Assembly (NCBI RefSeq): GCF_000308635.1
Contig: NZ_BAGD01000040.1
Span: forward strand, 1-46,898
Direction: 5' to 3'
DNA length: 46,898 nt
Origin: Nocardia otitidiscaviarum NBRC 14405
Lineage (GTDB): Bacteria > Actinomycetota > Actinomycetes > Mycobacteriales > Mycobacteriaceae
This document shows, one piece after another, positions 1 through 8,477 of this stretch. The position numbers were made by a program, and so were the translations under genes. The notes beneath the pieces were generated by a model. It did no database searches. It was given only the letters and a program-made list of their open reading frames with translations, and was not told the DNA's origin. The stretch's first letter is position 1. The number at the start of each line of letters is the position of its first letter.

Positions 1-738
1 GATGCGGTCGCCGAGCAGCGCGCCGCCGCCGCGCCGCCGGGTCGGGTCCACCGCCAGCACCGCCACTCGCAGCTTGTCCTGCTGGTCGCTGCGCAGACGG
101 CGAATCAATTCGTCGGTGAGCGAGGACTTTCCGGAGCCGCCGGTGCCGGTGATGCCGAGTACCGGCACCCGCCGATCGGCCGCCGCGGCGCGCAGGGCGG
201 CCCGGTCGGCCTCCGGCAGGGCGTCCTGCTGCAAGCAGGTGAGCGCCCGCGCCAGTGCGGCCCGCTCCCCGGCGAGCACCTGCTCCACCGGAACCGGCGC
301 CTGCGCCAGGTCCACATCGCAGGTCTCGATGAGCTTGTTGATCATTCCCGGCAGCCCGAGCCGCTGCCCGTCCTCGGGCGAGAAGATGGTCACCCCGGAG
401 GCCGCCAATCGCGCGATCTCCTCGGGGATGATCACCCCGCCGCCCCCACCGAAGACGCGCACGTGGTCGGCTCCGGCCTCGCGCAGCGCGGCGGCCAGGT
501 ATTCGAAGTACTCGACGTGCCCGCCCTGGTACGAACTGATGGCCACGCCCTGCGCGTCCTCGGTGAGCACTGCGTCCACGACCTCGCTGACCGCGCGGTT
601 GTGTCCGAGGTGAACCACCTCCGCGCCCTGCGATTGCAGGATTCTGCGCATGATGTTGATGGCCGCGTCGTGGCCGTCGAACAGTGCCGCCGCGGTCACG
701 AACCGCACCGGGTGGACCGGGACGTGCAGGTCGACCAT
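1..738 (-). CDS. icmF: Fused isobutyryl-CoA mutase IcmF, N-terminal part (runs off the window)
   Basis: Adenosylcobalamin enzyme interconverting isobutyryl-CoA and n-butyryl-CoA; the family fuses a B12-binding domain, a MeaB-like GTPase chaperone and the mutase barrel. The 246 codons present start at ATG 738 behind GGAGG (spacing 5) and remain open to base 1. Visible are the B12-binding domain with DGHDAA (His ligand loop, about residues 20-25), ISSYQGGHVEYF and a glycine-rich GGGGG loop, then the start of the GTPase domain with P-loop GITGTGGSGKSS and the VDPTRRRGGGALLGDRI segment that is typical of MeaB/IcmF. The mutase domain lies outside the window. It is divergent from the valine catabolism operon, which shares its substrate isobutyryl-CoA. 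Identity as IcmF rather than a stand-alone small mutase subunit follows from the direct B12-to-GTPase fusion. Confidence 0.9.
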   Translation of the reverse strand, partial: MVDLHVPVHPVRFVTAAALFDGHDAAINIMRRILQSQGAEVVHLGHNRAVSEVVDAVLTEDAQGVAISSYQGGHVEYFEYLAAALREAGADHVRVFGGGGGVIIPEEIARLAASGVTIFSPEDGQRLGLPGMINKLIETCDVDLAQAPVPVEQVLAGERAALARALTCLQQDALPEADRAALRAAAADRRVPVLGITGTGGSGKSSLTDELIRRLRSDQQDKLRVAVLAVDPTRRRGGGALLGDRI

Positions 739-922
739 CGCATCCTCCGCGGGAAGATTCCATTGGTGTCCAGATAGTAGGACGTCAAACCAACTCTAGA
801 GTGATCTGCCGCACATTGCCAGAGCCGTGCGAATGATCTTGTGAGTTATCCCACAGTCAATACTTGGATGTCCAACTATAGGATCGCCACGTACACCTAC
901 GGCGACGACGAACAGGACTGGC
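739..922. promoter_or_regulatory. Divergent icmF / mmsA control region
   Basis: This 184-bp gap separates two divergent operons. It holds a perfect short inverted repeat TTGGA-TG-TCCAA at 864-875, directly before a -10-like TATAGG at 877-882. A related element, TGTCCAGATAGTAGGAC at 767-783, resembles TGTCCAACTATAGGA at 869-883. This suggests, but does not show, two related regulator or promoter sites, one for each operon. No regulator gene lies next to it inside the window. Confidence 0.35.
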
Positions 923-2422
923 ATGGTTCGCGAACTCACCCACTTCATCGGCGGGCGGCACGTCCCCGGCACCTCCGGCAAATTCGGGGACGTGTACGAC
1001 CCGAGTACCGGTCAAGTGCAGGCCAAGGTGCCCCTCGCCACCACGGCCGAGGTGGAAGCCGTCATCGCGAACGCCGCCGAGGCGCAGCGGGAGTGGGCCG
1101 CGTTCAACCCGCAGAAGCGGGCCCGCGTGCTCATGCGGTTCCTGACGCTGGTGCAGGACGAGATGGACTCCCTCGCCGCGCTGCTGTCCTCCGAACACGG
1201 CAAGACCATCGCCGACGCCAAGGGCGACATCCAGCGCGGCCTCGAGGTGATCGAATTCGCCACCGGCATCCCGCATCTGCTCAAGGGCGAATACACCGAG
1301 AGCGCGGGCACCGGCATCGACGTGTACTCCATGCGCCAGCCGCTCGGCGTGGTCGCGGGCATCACCCCGTTCAACTTCCCGGCCATGATCCCGCTGTGGA
1401 AGGCCGGACCGGCACTGGCGTGCGGCAACGCCTTCGTGCTCAAGCCCTCCGAGCGGGACCCCTCGGTGCCGCTGCGGCTGGCCGAACTCTTCGTCGAAGC
1501 CGGGCTCCCGGCCGGGGTGTTCAACGTGGTCAACGGCGACAAGGAGGCGGTGGACGCGCTGCTGCACGACGAGCGGATCTCCGCCGTCGGGTTCGTGGGC
1601 TCCACCCCGATCGCGCAGTACATCTACGAGACCGCCACCGCCAACGGCAAGCGCGCCCAGTGCTTCGGCGGGGCCAAGAACCACGCCATCGTCATGCCGG
1701 ACGCCGACCTCGACGATGTGGCCGATCAGCTCATCGGCGCGGGCTACGGCTCCGCGGGTGAGCGCTGCATGGCCATCTCGGTCGCCGTGCCGGTCGGTGA
1801 GGAGACCGCGGATCGCCTGCGCGAGAAGCTGATCGAGCGCGTCAACAAGCTCAATGTGGGCCGCTCCGACGATCCGGGCGCGGACTTCGGCCCGCTGGTC
1901 GGCCGCGACGGCGTGGACCGGGTGAACAGTTACGTGCAGATCGGCGTGGACGAGGGCGCGGAACTCGTCATCGACGGTCGCGGCCTGGTGGTCGAGGGCG
2001 CGGAGGACGGCTTCTTCGCCGGTGCCTCGCTGTTCGACCGGGTCACCCCGGAGATGCGGATCTACCGGGAGGAGATCTTCGGACCCGTGCTGTCGATTGT
2101 GCGCGCCAAGGATTACGAAGCGGCGCTGCGCCTGCCCAACGAGCACGAATACGGCAATGGCGTGGCCATCTTCACCCGCGACGGCGACACCGCCCGCGAC
2201 TTCGCCGCGCGCGTGCAGGTCGGCATGGTCGGCATCAACGTGCCGATCCCGGTGCCGATCGCCTACCACACCTTCGGCGGCTGGAAGCGTTCCGGTTTCG
2301 GCGATCTCAACCAGCACGGCCCGGATTCGATCCGCTTCTATACCAAGACCAAGACGGTGACGCAGCGTTGGCCCGCCGGGCTCAAGGAGTCCAACGCCTT
2401 CGTCATCCCGACCATGGACTGA
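923..2422 (+). CDS. mmsA: Methylmalonate-semialdehyde dehydrogenase (CoA-acylating)
   Basis: NAD- and CoA-dependent oxidation of methylmalonate semialdehyde to propionyl-CoA, the last step of distal valine catabolism. The 499-residue length is normal for the family. The N-terminus HFIGGRHVPGTSG, the NAD-binding segment ITPFNFPAMIPLWKAGPALA, and the catalytic-cysteine segment GSAGERCMAISVAVPVG (Cys near residue 285) are characteristic of MmsA rather than of general aldehyde dehydrogenases. The start is ATG 923. It is the first gene of a five-gene operon; the next gene begins 3 bases after the stop. No oddities seen. Confidence 0.95.
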   Translation: MVRELTHFIGGRHVPGTSGKFGDVYDPSTGQVQAKVPLATTAEVEAVIANAAEAQREWAAFNPQKRARVLMRFLTLVQDEMDSLAALLSSEHGKTIADAKGDIQRGLEVIEFATGIPHLLKGEYTESAGTGIDVYSMRQPLGVVAGITPFNFPAMIPLWKAGPALACGNAFVLKPSERDPSVPLRLAELFVEAGLPAGVFNVVNGDKEAVDALLHDERISAVGFVGSTPIAQYIYETATANGKRAQCFGGAKNHAIVMPDADLDDVADQLIGAGYGSAGERCMAISVAVPVGEETADRLREKLIERVNKLNVGRSDDPGADFGPLVGRDGVDRVNSYVQIGVDEGAELVIDGRGLVVEGAEDGFFAGASLFDRVTPEMRIYREEIFGPVLSIVRAKDYEAALRLPNEHEYGNGVAIFTRDGDTARDFAARVQVGMVGINVPIPVPIAYHTFGGWKRSGFGDLNQHGPDSIRFYTKTKTVTQRWPAGLKESNAFVIPTMD

Positions 2423-2425
2423 CCC

Positions 2426-3565
2426 ATGTTCCTACTCGACGACGACGAGCAGGCGATCACCGCGACCGCCCGATCCTTTGCCGACGAGCTCCTGGCCCCC
2501 AACGCGCTGGAATGGGATGAGCGCAAACACTTCCCGGTGGACGTGCTGCGCAAGGCCGGGTCGCTCGGCCTGGGCGGCATCTACGTCCGCGAGGATGTGG
2601 GCGGTTCGCAGCTGCGGCGGCTGGACGCCGTGCGCATCTTCGAACAGCTCGCCACCGGCTGCCCGGCCGTGGCCGCCTATATCTCCATTCACAATATGGC
2701 GGCCTGGATGATCGACAGCTTCGGCACCGAGCAGCAGCGGCACCGCTGGCTGCCGGGGCTGACGTCGATGGACGCACTGGCCAGCTACGCCCTCACCGAA
2801 CCCGGCGTCGGCTCCGACGCGGCGGCCCTGAGCACCAAGGCCGTGCGCGACGGCGACGACTATCTGCTCACCGGCGTCAAGCAGTTCATCTCCGGGGCGG
2901 GCAGCACCGATGTGTACGTACTCATGGCCCGCACCGGAACCGAAGGGGCACGCGGGATCTCGGCCTTCATCGTGCCCGCCGACACCCCCGGGCTGTCCTT
3001 CGGCGCGAACGAGAAGAAGATGGGCTGGAACGCCCAGCCCACCCGGCAGGTCATTCTGGACAATGCCCGGGTGCCCGCCGCGAACCTGCTCGGCGGCGAG
3101 GGCAGCGGCTTCCGGATCGCCATGAACGGGCTCAACGGCGGGCGGCTGAACATCGCGGCCTGCTCACTCGGCGGCGCGCAGGCGGCGATGGACAAGACCG
3201 TGGCCTATCTGGCGCAGCGCAAGGCATTCGGGGCGCGGCTGTTGGACAATGCCGCACTGCAATTCGAACTCGCCGATATGCGGACCGCACTGGAGGCGTC
3301 GCGCACGCTGCTGTGGCGGGCCGCGGCGGCGCTGGACGCCGACGCACCCGACAAGGTGGAGCTGTGCGCCATGGCGAAGCGATTCACCACCGACGCCGGA
3401 TTCGAGGTGGCCAACAAGGCGCTGCAATTGCACGGCGGCTACGGCTATCTGGCCGAGTACGGGGTCGAGAAGATCGTCCGCGATCTGCGGGTGCACCAGA
3501 TTCTCGAAGGTACGAACGAAATCATGCGGGTGGTCGTCGCCCGCTCGGTAGTGGGGGCGGCGTGA
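2426..3565 (+). CDS. Acyl-CoA dehydrogenase, probably isobutyryl-CoA dehydrogenase
   Basis: FAD-dependent alpha,beta-dehydrogenation of an acyl-CoA, here most likely isobutyryl-CoA to methacrylyl-CoA because of the operon. The 379 residues cover the usual three domains: N-terminal helices, the middle beta domain with ALTEPGVGSDAAAL and GVKQFISGAG, and the C-terminal helical domain with the flavin-contacting QLHGGYGYLAEYGVEK. The catalytic glutamate sits in ILEGTNEIMRVVVARS near the C-terminus. It starts at ATG 2426, 3 bases after mmsA, and its stop overlaps an in-frame GTG of the next ORF. The exact acyl substrate is inferred from context; short branched-chain specificity cannot be read directly. 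Confidence 0.9.
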   Translation: MFLLDDDEQAITATARSFADELLAPNALEWDERKHFPVDVLRKAGSLGLGGIYVREDVGGSQLRRLDAVRIFEQLATGCPAVAAYISIHNMAAWMIDSFGTEQQRHRWLPGLTSMDALASYALTEPGVGSDAAALSTKAVRDGDDYLLTGVKQFISGAGSTDVYVLMARTGTEGARGISAFIVPADTPGLSFGANEKKMGWNAQPTRQVILDNARVPAANLLGGEGSGFRIAMNGLNGGRLNIAACSLGGAQAAMDKTVAYLAQRKAFGARLLDNAALQFELADMRTALEASRTLLWRAAAALDADAPDKVELCAMAKRFTTDAGFEVANKALQLHGGYGYLAEYGVEKIVRDLRVHQILEGTNEIMRVVVARSVVGAA

Positions 3566-3576
3566 AAGGAAACAGC

Positions 3577-4671
3577 GTGCGAGGAACCGATACGGCCGAA
3601 CCGGAAGTCCTGATCGAGCGGCGCGACGGGCTCGGCCTGATCACGCTCAACCGGCCCAAGGCCATCAACGCGCTGAATCATCCGATGGCGCTGGCCATTC
3701 TGGACGCGCTGCGCGAGTGGGCCGCCGACGACGAGGTGCGCACCGTCGTGCTCACCGGCGCGGGCGAGCGCGGACTGTGTGCGGGCGGCGATATCGTCGC
3801 CATCCACAATGACGCCAAGAACGCGGTGGCGCAGGGCGATACGGCCGCCGCCGACTCGCCGAGCGGCCGGTTCTGGCGTGACGAGTACATGCTCAACGCG
3901 CTCATCGGCCGCTACCCGAAGCCGTACGTCGCCGTCATGGACGGCATCGTCATGGGCGGCGGTGTCGGCCTGTCCGGGCACGCCAGCCACCGCATCGTGA
4001 CCGAACGATCCAAGATCGGCATGCCGGAGACCGGCATCGGCTTCATCCCCGACGTGGGCGGCACCTACCTGCTGTCGCACGCGCCCGGCGAGATCGGCAC
4101 CCACGTCGCCCTCACCACCGCGCGGATGAGTGCCGGTGATGCCATCGCGGCGGGCTTCGCCGACTACTTCGTGCCCGCGGAGCAGCTTCCGGCACTGCTG
4201 GAAGCGCTGCGCGACAACGACGCCGATACCGCCATCGCCAAATTCGCGCAGACCGCACCGGAATCCGAACTGATGGCGCAGCGCGACTGGATCGACGCCT
4301 GCTACAGCGCCGACTCGGTGGAGGAGATCGTGGCGCGGCTGCGCACCCACGACGCCCCCGAGGCCGCCAAGGCAGCCGCGGACGTGCTGACCAAATCACC
4401 GGTGGCGCTGAAGGTCACGCTGCGCTCGCTGCGCAACGCGCGCGCCGCGACGCACCTCGAGGAGGTGCTGAACGAGGAGTACCGGGTGTCGGTGGCCTCG
4501 CTGAGCACCCACGACCTGGTGGAGGGCATCCGCGCGCAGGTCGTGGACAAGGACCGCAACCCGCGGTGGAACCCGGCCACCCTCGCCGATGTCAGCGCGG
4601 CCGAGGTGGACACGTATTTCGCCGAATTGGGCGACAAGGAACTGGGATTGACCGCACCGGAGGGAAAATGA
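3577..4671 (+). CDS. 3-hydroxyisobutyryl-CoA hydrolase (enoyl-CoA hydratase/isomerase superfamily)
   Basis: Crotonase-fold thioesterase predicted to release 3-hydroxyisobutyrate from its CoA ester. About 364 residues, longer than a simple enoyl-CoA hydratase (about 260) and matching HIBCH proteins. Motifs: [14 protein letters not shown], the oxyanion segment GERGLCAGGDI, YPKPYVAVMDGIVMGGGVGL and PETGIGFIPDVGGTYLLS, which carries the catalytic Glu and Asp of the hydrolase group. The start chosen is GTG 3577 with GAAAGGA at 3564-3570; an alternative GTG at 3562 overlaps the upstream stop but has no clear binding site. The stop overlaps the next ATG (ATGA), so translation is probably coupled. 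Confidence 0.88.
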   Translation: MRGTDTAEPEVLIERRDGLGLITLNRPKAINALNHPMALAILDALREWAADDEVRTVVLTGAGERGLCAGGDIVAIHNDAKNAVAQGDTAAADSPSGRFWRDEYMLNALIGRYPKPYVAVMDGIVMGGGVGLSGHASHRIVTERSKIGMPETGIGFIPDVGGTYLLSHAPGEIGTHVALTTARMSAGDAIAAGFADYFVPAEQLPALLEALRDNDADTAIAKFAQTAPESELMAQRDWIDACYSADSVEEIVARLRTHDAPEAAKAAADVLTKSPVALKVTLRSLRNARAATHLEEVLNEEYRVSVASLSTHDLVEGIRAQVVDKDRNPRWNPATLADVSAAEVDTYFAELGDKELGLTAPEGK

Positions 4672-5570
4672 GCAAGCGAGTCGCATTCCTGGGGCTGGGC
4701 CACATGGGTGGCCCGATGGCCGCGAATCTGGTGCGGGCCGGATACGAGGTGCTGGCCTACGATCCGGTGCCCGCCGCACAGGAGCAGGCGCGCACCGACG
4801 GCGCGCGGGTGGTCGACACCGCGAAACAGGCCGCCGCCGAGGCCGATTGCGTCATCACCATGCTGCCCAACGGCCGCGTCGTGCTGGATGTGTACGACGA
4901 GGTCCTGCCCGCCGCCAAGCCGGGCACGCTGTTCATCGACTGCTCGACCATCGATGTCGCCGACGCCAAGACCGCCTCGGAGCGAGCGGTCGCGGCGGGG
5001 CATCGGGCGCTGGACGCCCCGGTCTCCGGCGGCGTCGCCGGTGCGGCGGCGGGCACGCTCACCTTCATGGTGGGCGGCGAGGCGGCGGATTTCGCCGACG
5101 GGCTGCCGCTGCTGGAGGTCATGGGCGGCAAGGTGGTGCACTGCGGCGGCGCGGGCGTCGGCCAGGCCGCCAAGATCTGCAACAACATGCTGCTGGGCAT
5201 CTCCATGATCGGGCTGTCCGAGGCCATCGTGCTCGGTGAGAAGCTGGGCCTCACGCACGAGAAGTTCTTCGACGTGGTGTCCACGGCGTCGGGGCAGTCG
5301 TGGGCGCTCACCTCGTACTGTCCGGTGCCCGGCCCGGTGCCGACCAGCCCGGCCAACAACGACTACCGGCCCGGATTCGCCACGGCGCTGATGAACAAGG
5401 ATCTGGGTCTGGCGGCCAACGCGCTCGCGGCCAATGGCGTCGACGGACAGATCGGCCTGCTCGCCGCCGCGATCTACGACCGCTTCAACCAGGACGAAGC
5501 GGGCAAGGACTTCTCGGCTATCGTCACCGATATCCGCAAGCGATCCGGAGGAGAGAACACGCGTGCCTGA
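4668..5570 (+). CDS. mmsB: 3-hydroxyisobutyrate dehydrogenase
   Basis: NAD-dependent oxidation of 3-hydroxyisobutyrate to methylmalonate semialdehyde, the substrate of MmsA. 300 residues, normal length. The N-terminal Rossmann motif is [17 protein letters not shown]; the substrate-binding signature is [22 protein letters not shown] (segment near residues 118-140); the catalytic lysine lies in [15 protein letters not shown]. It starts at ATG 4668, overlapping the hydrolase stop by 4 bases, and ends overlapping the start of the next gene, so the block is one transcript. Confidence 0.94.
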   Translation: MSKRVAFLGLGHMGGPMAANLVRAGYEVLAYDPVPAAQEQARTDGARVVDTAKQAAAEADCVITMLPNGRVVLDVYDEVLPAAKPGTLFIDCSTIDVADAKTASERAVAAGHRALDAPVSGGVAGAAAGTLTFMVGGEAADFADGLPLLEVMGGKVVHCGGAGVGQAAKICNNMLLGISMIGLSEAIVLGEKLGLTHEKFFDVVSTASGQSWALTSYCPVPGPVPTSPANNDYRPGFATALMNKDLGLAANALAANGVDGQIGLLAAAIYDRFNQDEAGKDFSAIVTDIRKRSGGENTRA

Positions 5571-6339
5571 ATTCGAGACCATTCTGCTGGAGCGCAAGGG
5601 GCGCGTCGCGCTGATCACGCTCAACCGGCCGAAGGCCCTCAATGCGCTGAACTCGCAGGTCCTCGCCGACATCTCCGCCGCCCTCGACGAGCTCGAGCAC
5701 GATGACGAGATCGGTGCGGTCGTGCTCACCGGGTCGGAGCGGGCCTTCGCGGCGGGCGCGGATATCAAGGAGATGCAGAGCAAGTCCTATATGGACATGT
5801 TCCTCGCCGACCACTTCGCGGGCTGGGATCGGCTCACCGCCTTCCGCAAGCCGATCATCGCGGCGGTCGCCGGCTACGCCCTCGGCGGCGGCTGTGAGCT
5901 GGCCATGATGTGCGACCTGCTGATCGCCGCCGACACCGCCAAGTTCGGGCAGCCGGAGATCAAGCTCGGCGTCATCCCCGGCATGGGCGGCTCGCAGCGC
6001 CTCACCCGCGCCGTGGGCAAGGCCAAGGCCATGGACCTCATCCTGACCGGCCGGAACATGGATGCCGAGGAGGCCGAGCGGGCGGGTCTGGTCTCGCGTA
6101 TCGTCCCCGCCGCCGACCTGGTCTCCACCGCTCTCGAGGTGGCCGCGACCATCGCCTCGATGTCGCTGCCGTCGGTCATGATCGCCAAGGAGGCCGTGGA
6201 CCGCTCCTTCGAGACCACCCTCGGCGAGGGGCTGCGCTTCGAGCGTCGGGTCTTCCACTCGCTGTTCGCCACCGAGGATCAGAAGGAGGGGATGGCGGCC
6301 TTCGTCGAGAAGCGCGCCGCGAACTTCTCGCACAAGTAG
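5563..6339 (+). CDS. Enoyl-CoA hydratase (crotonase family)
   Basis: Hydrates 2-enoyl-CoA; in this operon the probable substrate is methacrylyl-CoA, giving 3-hydroxyisobutyryl-CoA. 258 residues, standard crotonase length. Motifs are [25 protein letters not shown] for the oxyanion hole, [15 protein letters not shown] with the first catalytic Glu, and [20 protein letters not shown] with the second. Start is GTG 5563, preceded by GGAGGAGAG at 5547-5555 and overlapping the mmsB stop by 8 bases. It resembles mycobacterial EchA8, a broad-range enzyme, so substrate choice is an inference from position. It is the last gene of the operon; a hairpin follows. Confidence 0.92.
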   Translation: MPEFETILLERKGRVALITLNRPKALNALNSQVLADISAALDELEHDDEIGAVVLTGSERAFAAGADIKEMQSKSYMDMFLADHFAGWDRLTAFRKPIIAAVAGYALGGGCELAMMCDLLIAADTAKFGQPEIKLGVIPGMGGSQRLTRAVGKAKAMDLILTGRNMDAEEAERAGLVSRIVPAADLVSTALEVAATIASMSLPSVMIAKEAVDRSFETTLGEGLRFERRVFHSLFATEDQKEGMAAFVEKRAANFSHK

Positions 6340-6367
6340 CGGAGCGCCCCGGCTCTCCTCGACAACA

Positions 6368-6398
6368 TGTGTCCCGCCGTGAATCACGGCGGGACACA
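6368..6398 (+). terminator. Perfect hairpin after the valine catabolism operon
   Basis: A perfect 15-bp inverted repeat (6368-6382 with 6384-6398; arms TGTGTCCCGCCGTGA and its complement) lies 28 bases past the enoyl-CoA hydratase stop. There is no T-tract, as is common for actinobacterial terminators. It could also serve the opposite gene ending at 6500. Confidence 0.75.
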
Positions 6399-6499
6399 GG
6401 CGTATTCGGCGGGCGGAAAACTCGCGGCGCGGTCACCGGATCGGATGCGGGGCCGGTCGTCGTATCCGGCGCGGCCCCGACGGCTCCGGGGTGGTGCGC

Positions 6500-7549
6500 T
6501 CAGCCGCCGGGTTTCGGCGGTCCGATCATCTCGACCGGACTGGCCGGGGTGCCGCCTTCCTGATGGCTGCGATCCATCATGAGCACGCCCGCGATGGTGC
6601 CGCCCAGGGTGGCGGTGACCGCGACGGCGGCGAGCAGTTTGCGCCGGGAGACCGGCTCCTCGGTACCGCGCATGGCGGCGGCCATCGGGGCGAACCGGAC
6701 ACTGCGCACCCGGCGGGCGGAGGGGCGTTCGGCGGCGAGCAGGACCGCGCCGCGAGCGGAGACGAACTCCGGCTCCGGGTCGTAGATGAGCGGTATGTCC
6801 AGCTGCTGCTGGAGTTCGTCGCGAATGCTCAGCGTCCGGGTGCAGCCGCCGAGCAGGGCGATGGCGGTGGGGTGCACCCCGGTCTCGGCGATCATCTGCC
6901 GGACGAACGACGCCGAATGGTGGATCCCGGCCTCCGCCAGGTCGGCGAAATCACTGCGGGTGATCACCGCCCGATGCCCGGAGATGGGGTCGCACACCGT
7001 CACCACCCGCTCGGTGTCCAGTGCCTCCTTGTAGCGGCGGCTGGAGGGCAGATCCACCCCCACCCCGTTGCGGGCCAGCAGCCAGCGCAGCAGCGCGTCG
7101 TGCCCGTCACCGCCCAGTACCGTGCTGCGCTTGCTCGCCAGGATGGCATCGGCGCGGCAGTCGATCTGGGTCACCGTCAGCCCGGACGCGCCCAGGTCGT
7201 AGAGCAGCACCGAGCCCTCGGCGGGTAGTCGGCCGGTGAACCGCAGATACCGCAGTTGGGCGACCGGTTCGTCGATCACGGTGAGGCGATTGCGCCCGGC
7301 CGTGGCGCGCACCGCCTCCGCCGCCGTGGCGCTGCGGCAGGTGGCGGCGATGCCGGTGATGAACTCGTCGCGGCGCGCGGCCGACTGGCGCATCAGGCGG
7401 ATCGCCTCGAAAACCGCCTCCTCCAGCGCACCGCCCACCCGGCGCGGCACGTGCACGCGGTCGATCGGGGGCAGGTGGGGCTGGTCGGAATGGGTCAGCA
7501 TCGCCCGCGCGCCCGAAGCGCCCGCCGATACCCCGAGGACCAGCACCAT
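6500..7549 (-). CDS. Hsp70/actin-fold (ASKHA) protein with C-terminal membrane anchor
   Basis: 349 residues. The N-terminal MVLVLGVSAGASGARAML resembles the phosphate-1 loop of Hsp70-type ATPases, LLYDLGASGLTVTQID the phosphate-2 loop, and ALLGGCTRTLSIRDELQ followed by DPEPEFVSARGAVLLA the adenosine and connect-2 region. There is no Hsp70 substrate-binding domain. Instead, a basic RRK is followed by a single hydrophobic helix (LLAAVAVTATLGGTIAGVLMM, about residues 305-325) and a short proline-rich tail, so the ATPase-like domain should face the cytoplasm. The canonical DxG of phosphate-1 is altered to VSAG. The gene stands alone between the valine operon and a MarR gene. Function unknown; related actinobacterial proteins are usually annotated only as Hsp70 family. 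Confidence 0.7.
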   Translation of the reverse strand: MVLVLGVSAGASGARAMLTHSDQPHLPPIDRVHVPRRVGGALEEAVFEAIRLMRQSAARRDEFITGIAATCRSATAAEAVRATAGRNRLTVIDEPVAQLRYLRFTGRLPAEGSVLLYDLGASGLTVTQIDCRADAILASKRSTVLGGDGHDALLRWLLARNGVGVDLPSSRRYKEALDTERVVTVCDPISGHRAVITRSDFADLAEAGIHHSASFVRQMIAETGVHPTAIALLGGCTRTLSIRDELQQQLDIPLIYDPEPEFVSARGAVLLAAERPSARRVRSVRFAPMAAAMRGTEEPVSRRKLLAAVAVTATLGGTIAGVLMMDRSHQEGGTPASPVEMIGPPKPGG

Positions 7550-7624
7550 GGCTCAATGGTGAACCTTTTGCGGCCCGATTCCAAGACAATGGCGCAGGAA
7601 AGTGGCTATCCGGATGCTGGAGGG

Positions 7625-8167
7625 TTACCGGCTGGCCCATCGTGTCGGCGTGTCGCCCGCATCGAAGTCTCCGGCGGCGCGTCGGAATTCTGCCAGCAAC
7701 TCCAGCAGTTGCCGCAAACGTTCCGGTGACAGGCCCGGTCGGGAGAACACCTCCCGGTTCAGCGCGGCGGTCGCCTCGGCCACCAGTTGCCTTCCGGCAT
7801 CGGTGATCTCGATCAGGGTCGCCCGCCGATCGCTGGGATGCGGCACCCGTTTCACCAGGTGGGCCGCTTCCAGCCGGTCGACGGTATTGGTCACCGACGT
7901 CGGATGCACCTGGAGCCGGGCGCTGGCCACCGCCATGGGCAGCGCGCCCGTCTTGCTGAAACTCAGCAGCATCAGCAGTTCGTAGCGGGAGAAGGTCAGC
8001 CCCGAGGGTTTCAGTGCCTCGTCCACCCGGGCCATGACGATCTGCTGTGCCCGCACCAGTGACGTCACCGCCGCCATACCGTCCGCGACGTCACCCCATC
8101 CGTGCTCGGTCCACTGGCGATGCGCCTCCTCGATGGGATCGAGCGGCAGGGGACGTGGCCGAGACAT
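7625..8167 (-). CDS. MarR-family transcriptional regulator
   Basis: 180 residues with the winged-helix MarR fold: LTFSRYELLMLLSFSKTGAL, the recognition region ARLQVHPTSVTNTVDRLEAA, and the wing HPSDRRATLIEITDAGRQLV. The C-terminal helices (SPERLRQLLELLAEFRRAA) would form the dimer interface. ATG 8167 is chosen because the upstream reading frame runs into the tRNA region; the Shine-Dalgarno match is weak. No binding site or obvious target was seen; the nearest divergent unit is tRNA-Cys, the nearest co-directional gene the ASKHA protein. Ligand unknown. Confidence 0.88.
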   Translation of the reverse strand: MSRPRPLPLDPIEEAHRQWTEHGWGDVADGMAAVTSLVRAQQIVMARVDEALKPSGLTFSRYELLMLLSFSKTGALPMAVASARLQVHPTSVTNTVDRLEAAHLVKRVPHPSDRRATLIEITDAGRQLVAEATAALNREVFSRPGLSPERLRQLLELLAEFRRAAGDFDAGDTPTRWASR

Positions 8168-8306
8168 GCACCGATCATCGCACGAGCGACCGTTTTCGAT
8201 GGACCGGCCGACGGCACCGGGTGTCGGAGGGCGATGGGTCGCATTGCGATCAGCGCGATTCCAACCCTCGCGGAGCTCGGGCCGACGGGGGAGTATCGAC
8301 GGCGAT

Positions 8307-8377
8307 GCGGGTGTGACCGAGTGGTTAGGTACCGGCCTGCAAAGCCGTTCACGCGGGTTCGAATCCCGCCGCTCGCT
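8307..8377 (+). tRNA. tRNA-Cys (GCA)
   Basis: A 71-base cloverleaf: acceptor GCGGGTG pairs with CGCTCGC (two G-U pairs), a three-pair D stem ACC/GGT as in other tRNA-Cys, anticodon loop CTGCAAA at 8337-8343 giving GCA, T arm GCGGG-TTCGAAT-CCCGC at 8353-8369, and discriminator T at 8377, which is the Cys identity base. No CCA is encoded. The bottom pair of the anticodon stem is a C-T mismatch and the acceptor is weaker than usual, so a less efficient or second gene copy is possible. Confidence 0.9.
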
Positions 8378-8384
8378 CGATTCC

Positions 8385-8412
8385 GGCCCCCTGCGGTGTA
8401 CCGCGGGGGGCC
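8385..8412 (+). terminator. Terminator hairpin after tRNA-Cys
   Basis: A 12-bp stem, GGCCCCCTGCGG (8385-8396) with CCGCGGGGGGCC (8401-8412), one G-U pair and a TGTA loop, beginning 8 bases after the tRNA. No T-tract follows. Confidence 0.7.
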
Positions 8413-8477
8413 GCGACGCTGTCCGGACTCGCCGTTCAGTCGGGGGTGCCGGTTCCCCCGCCCCCATGAGACGCTAG

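Noticed and set aside
857..2317. 486-codon minus-strand frame opposite mmsA
   Set aside because: Antisense shadow of a clearly conserved dehydrogenase.
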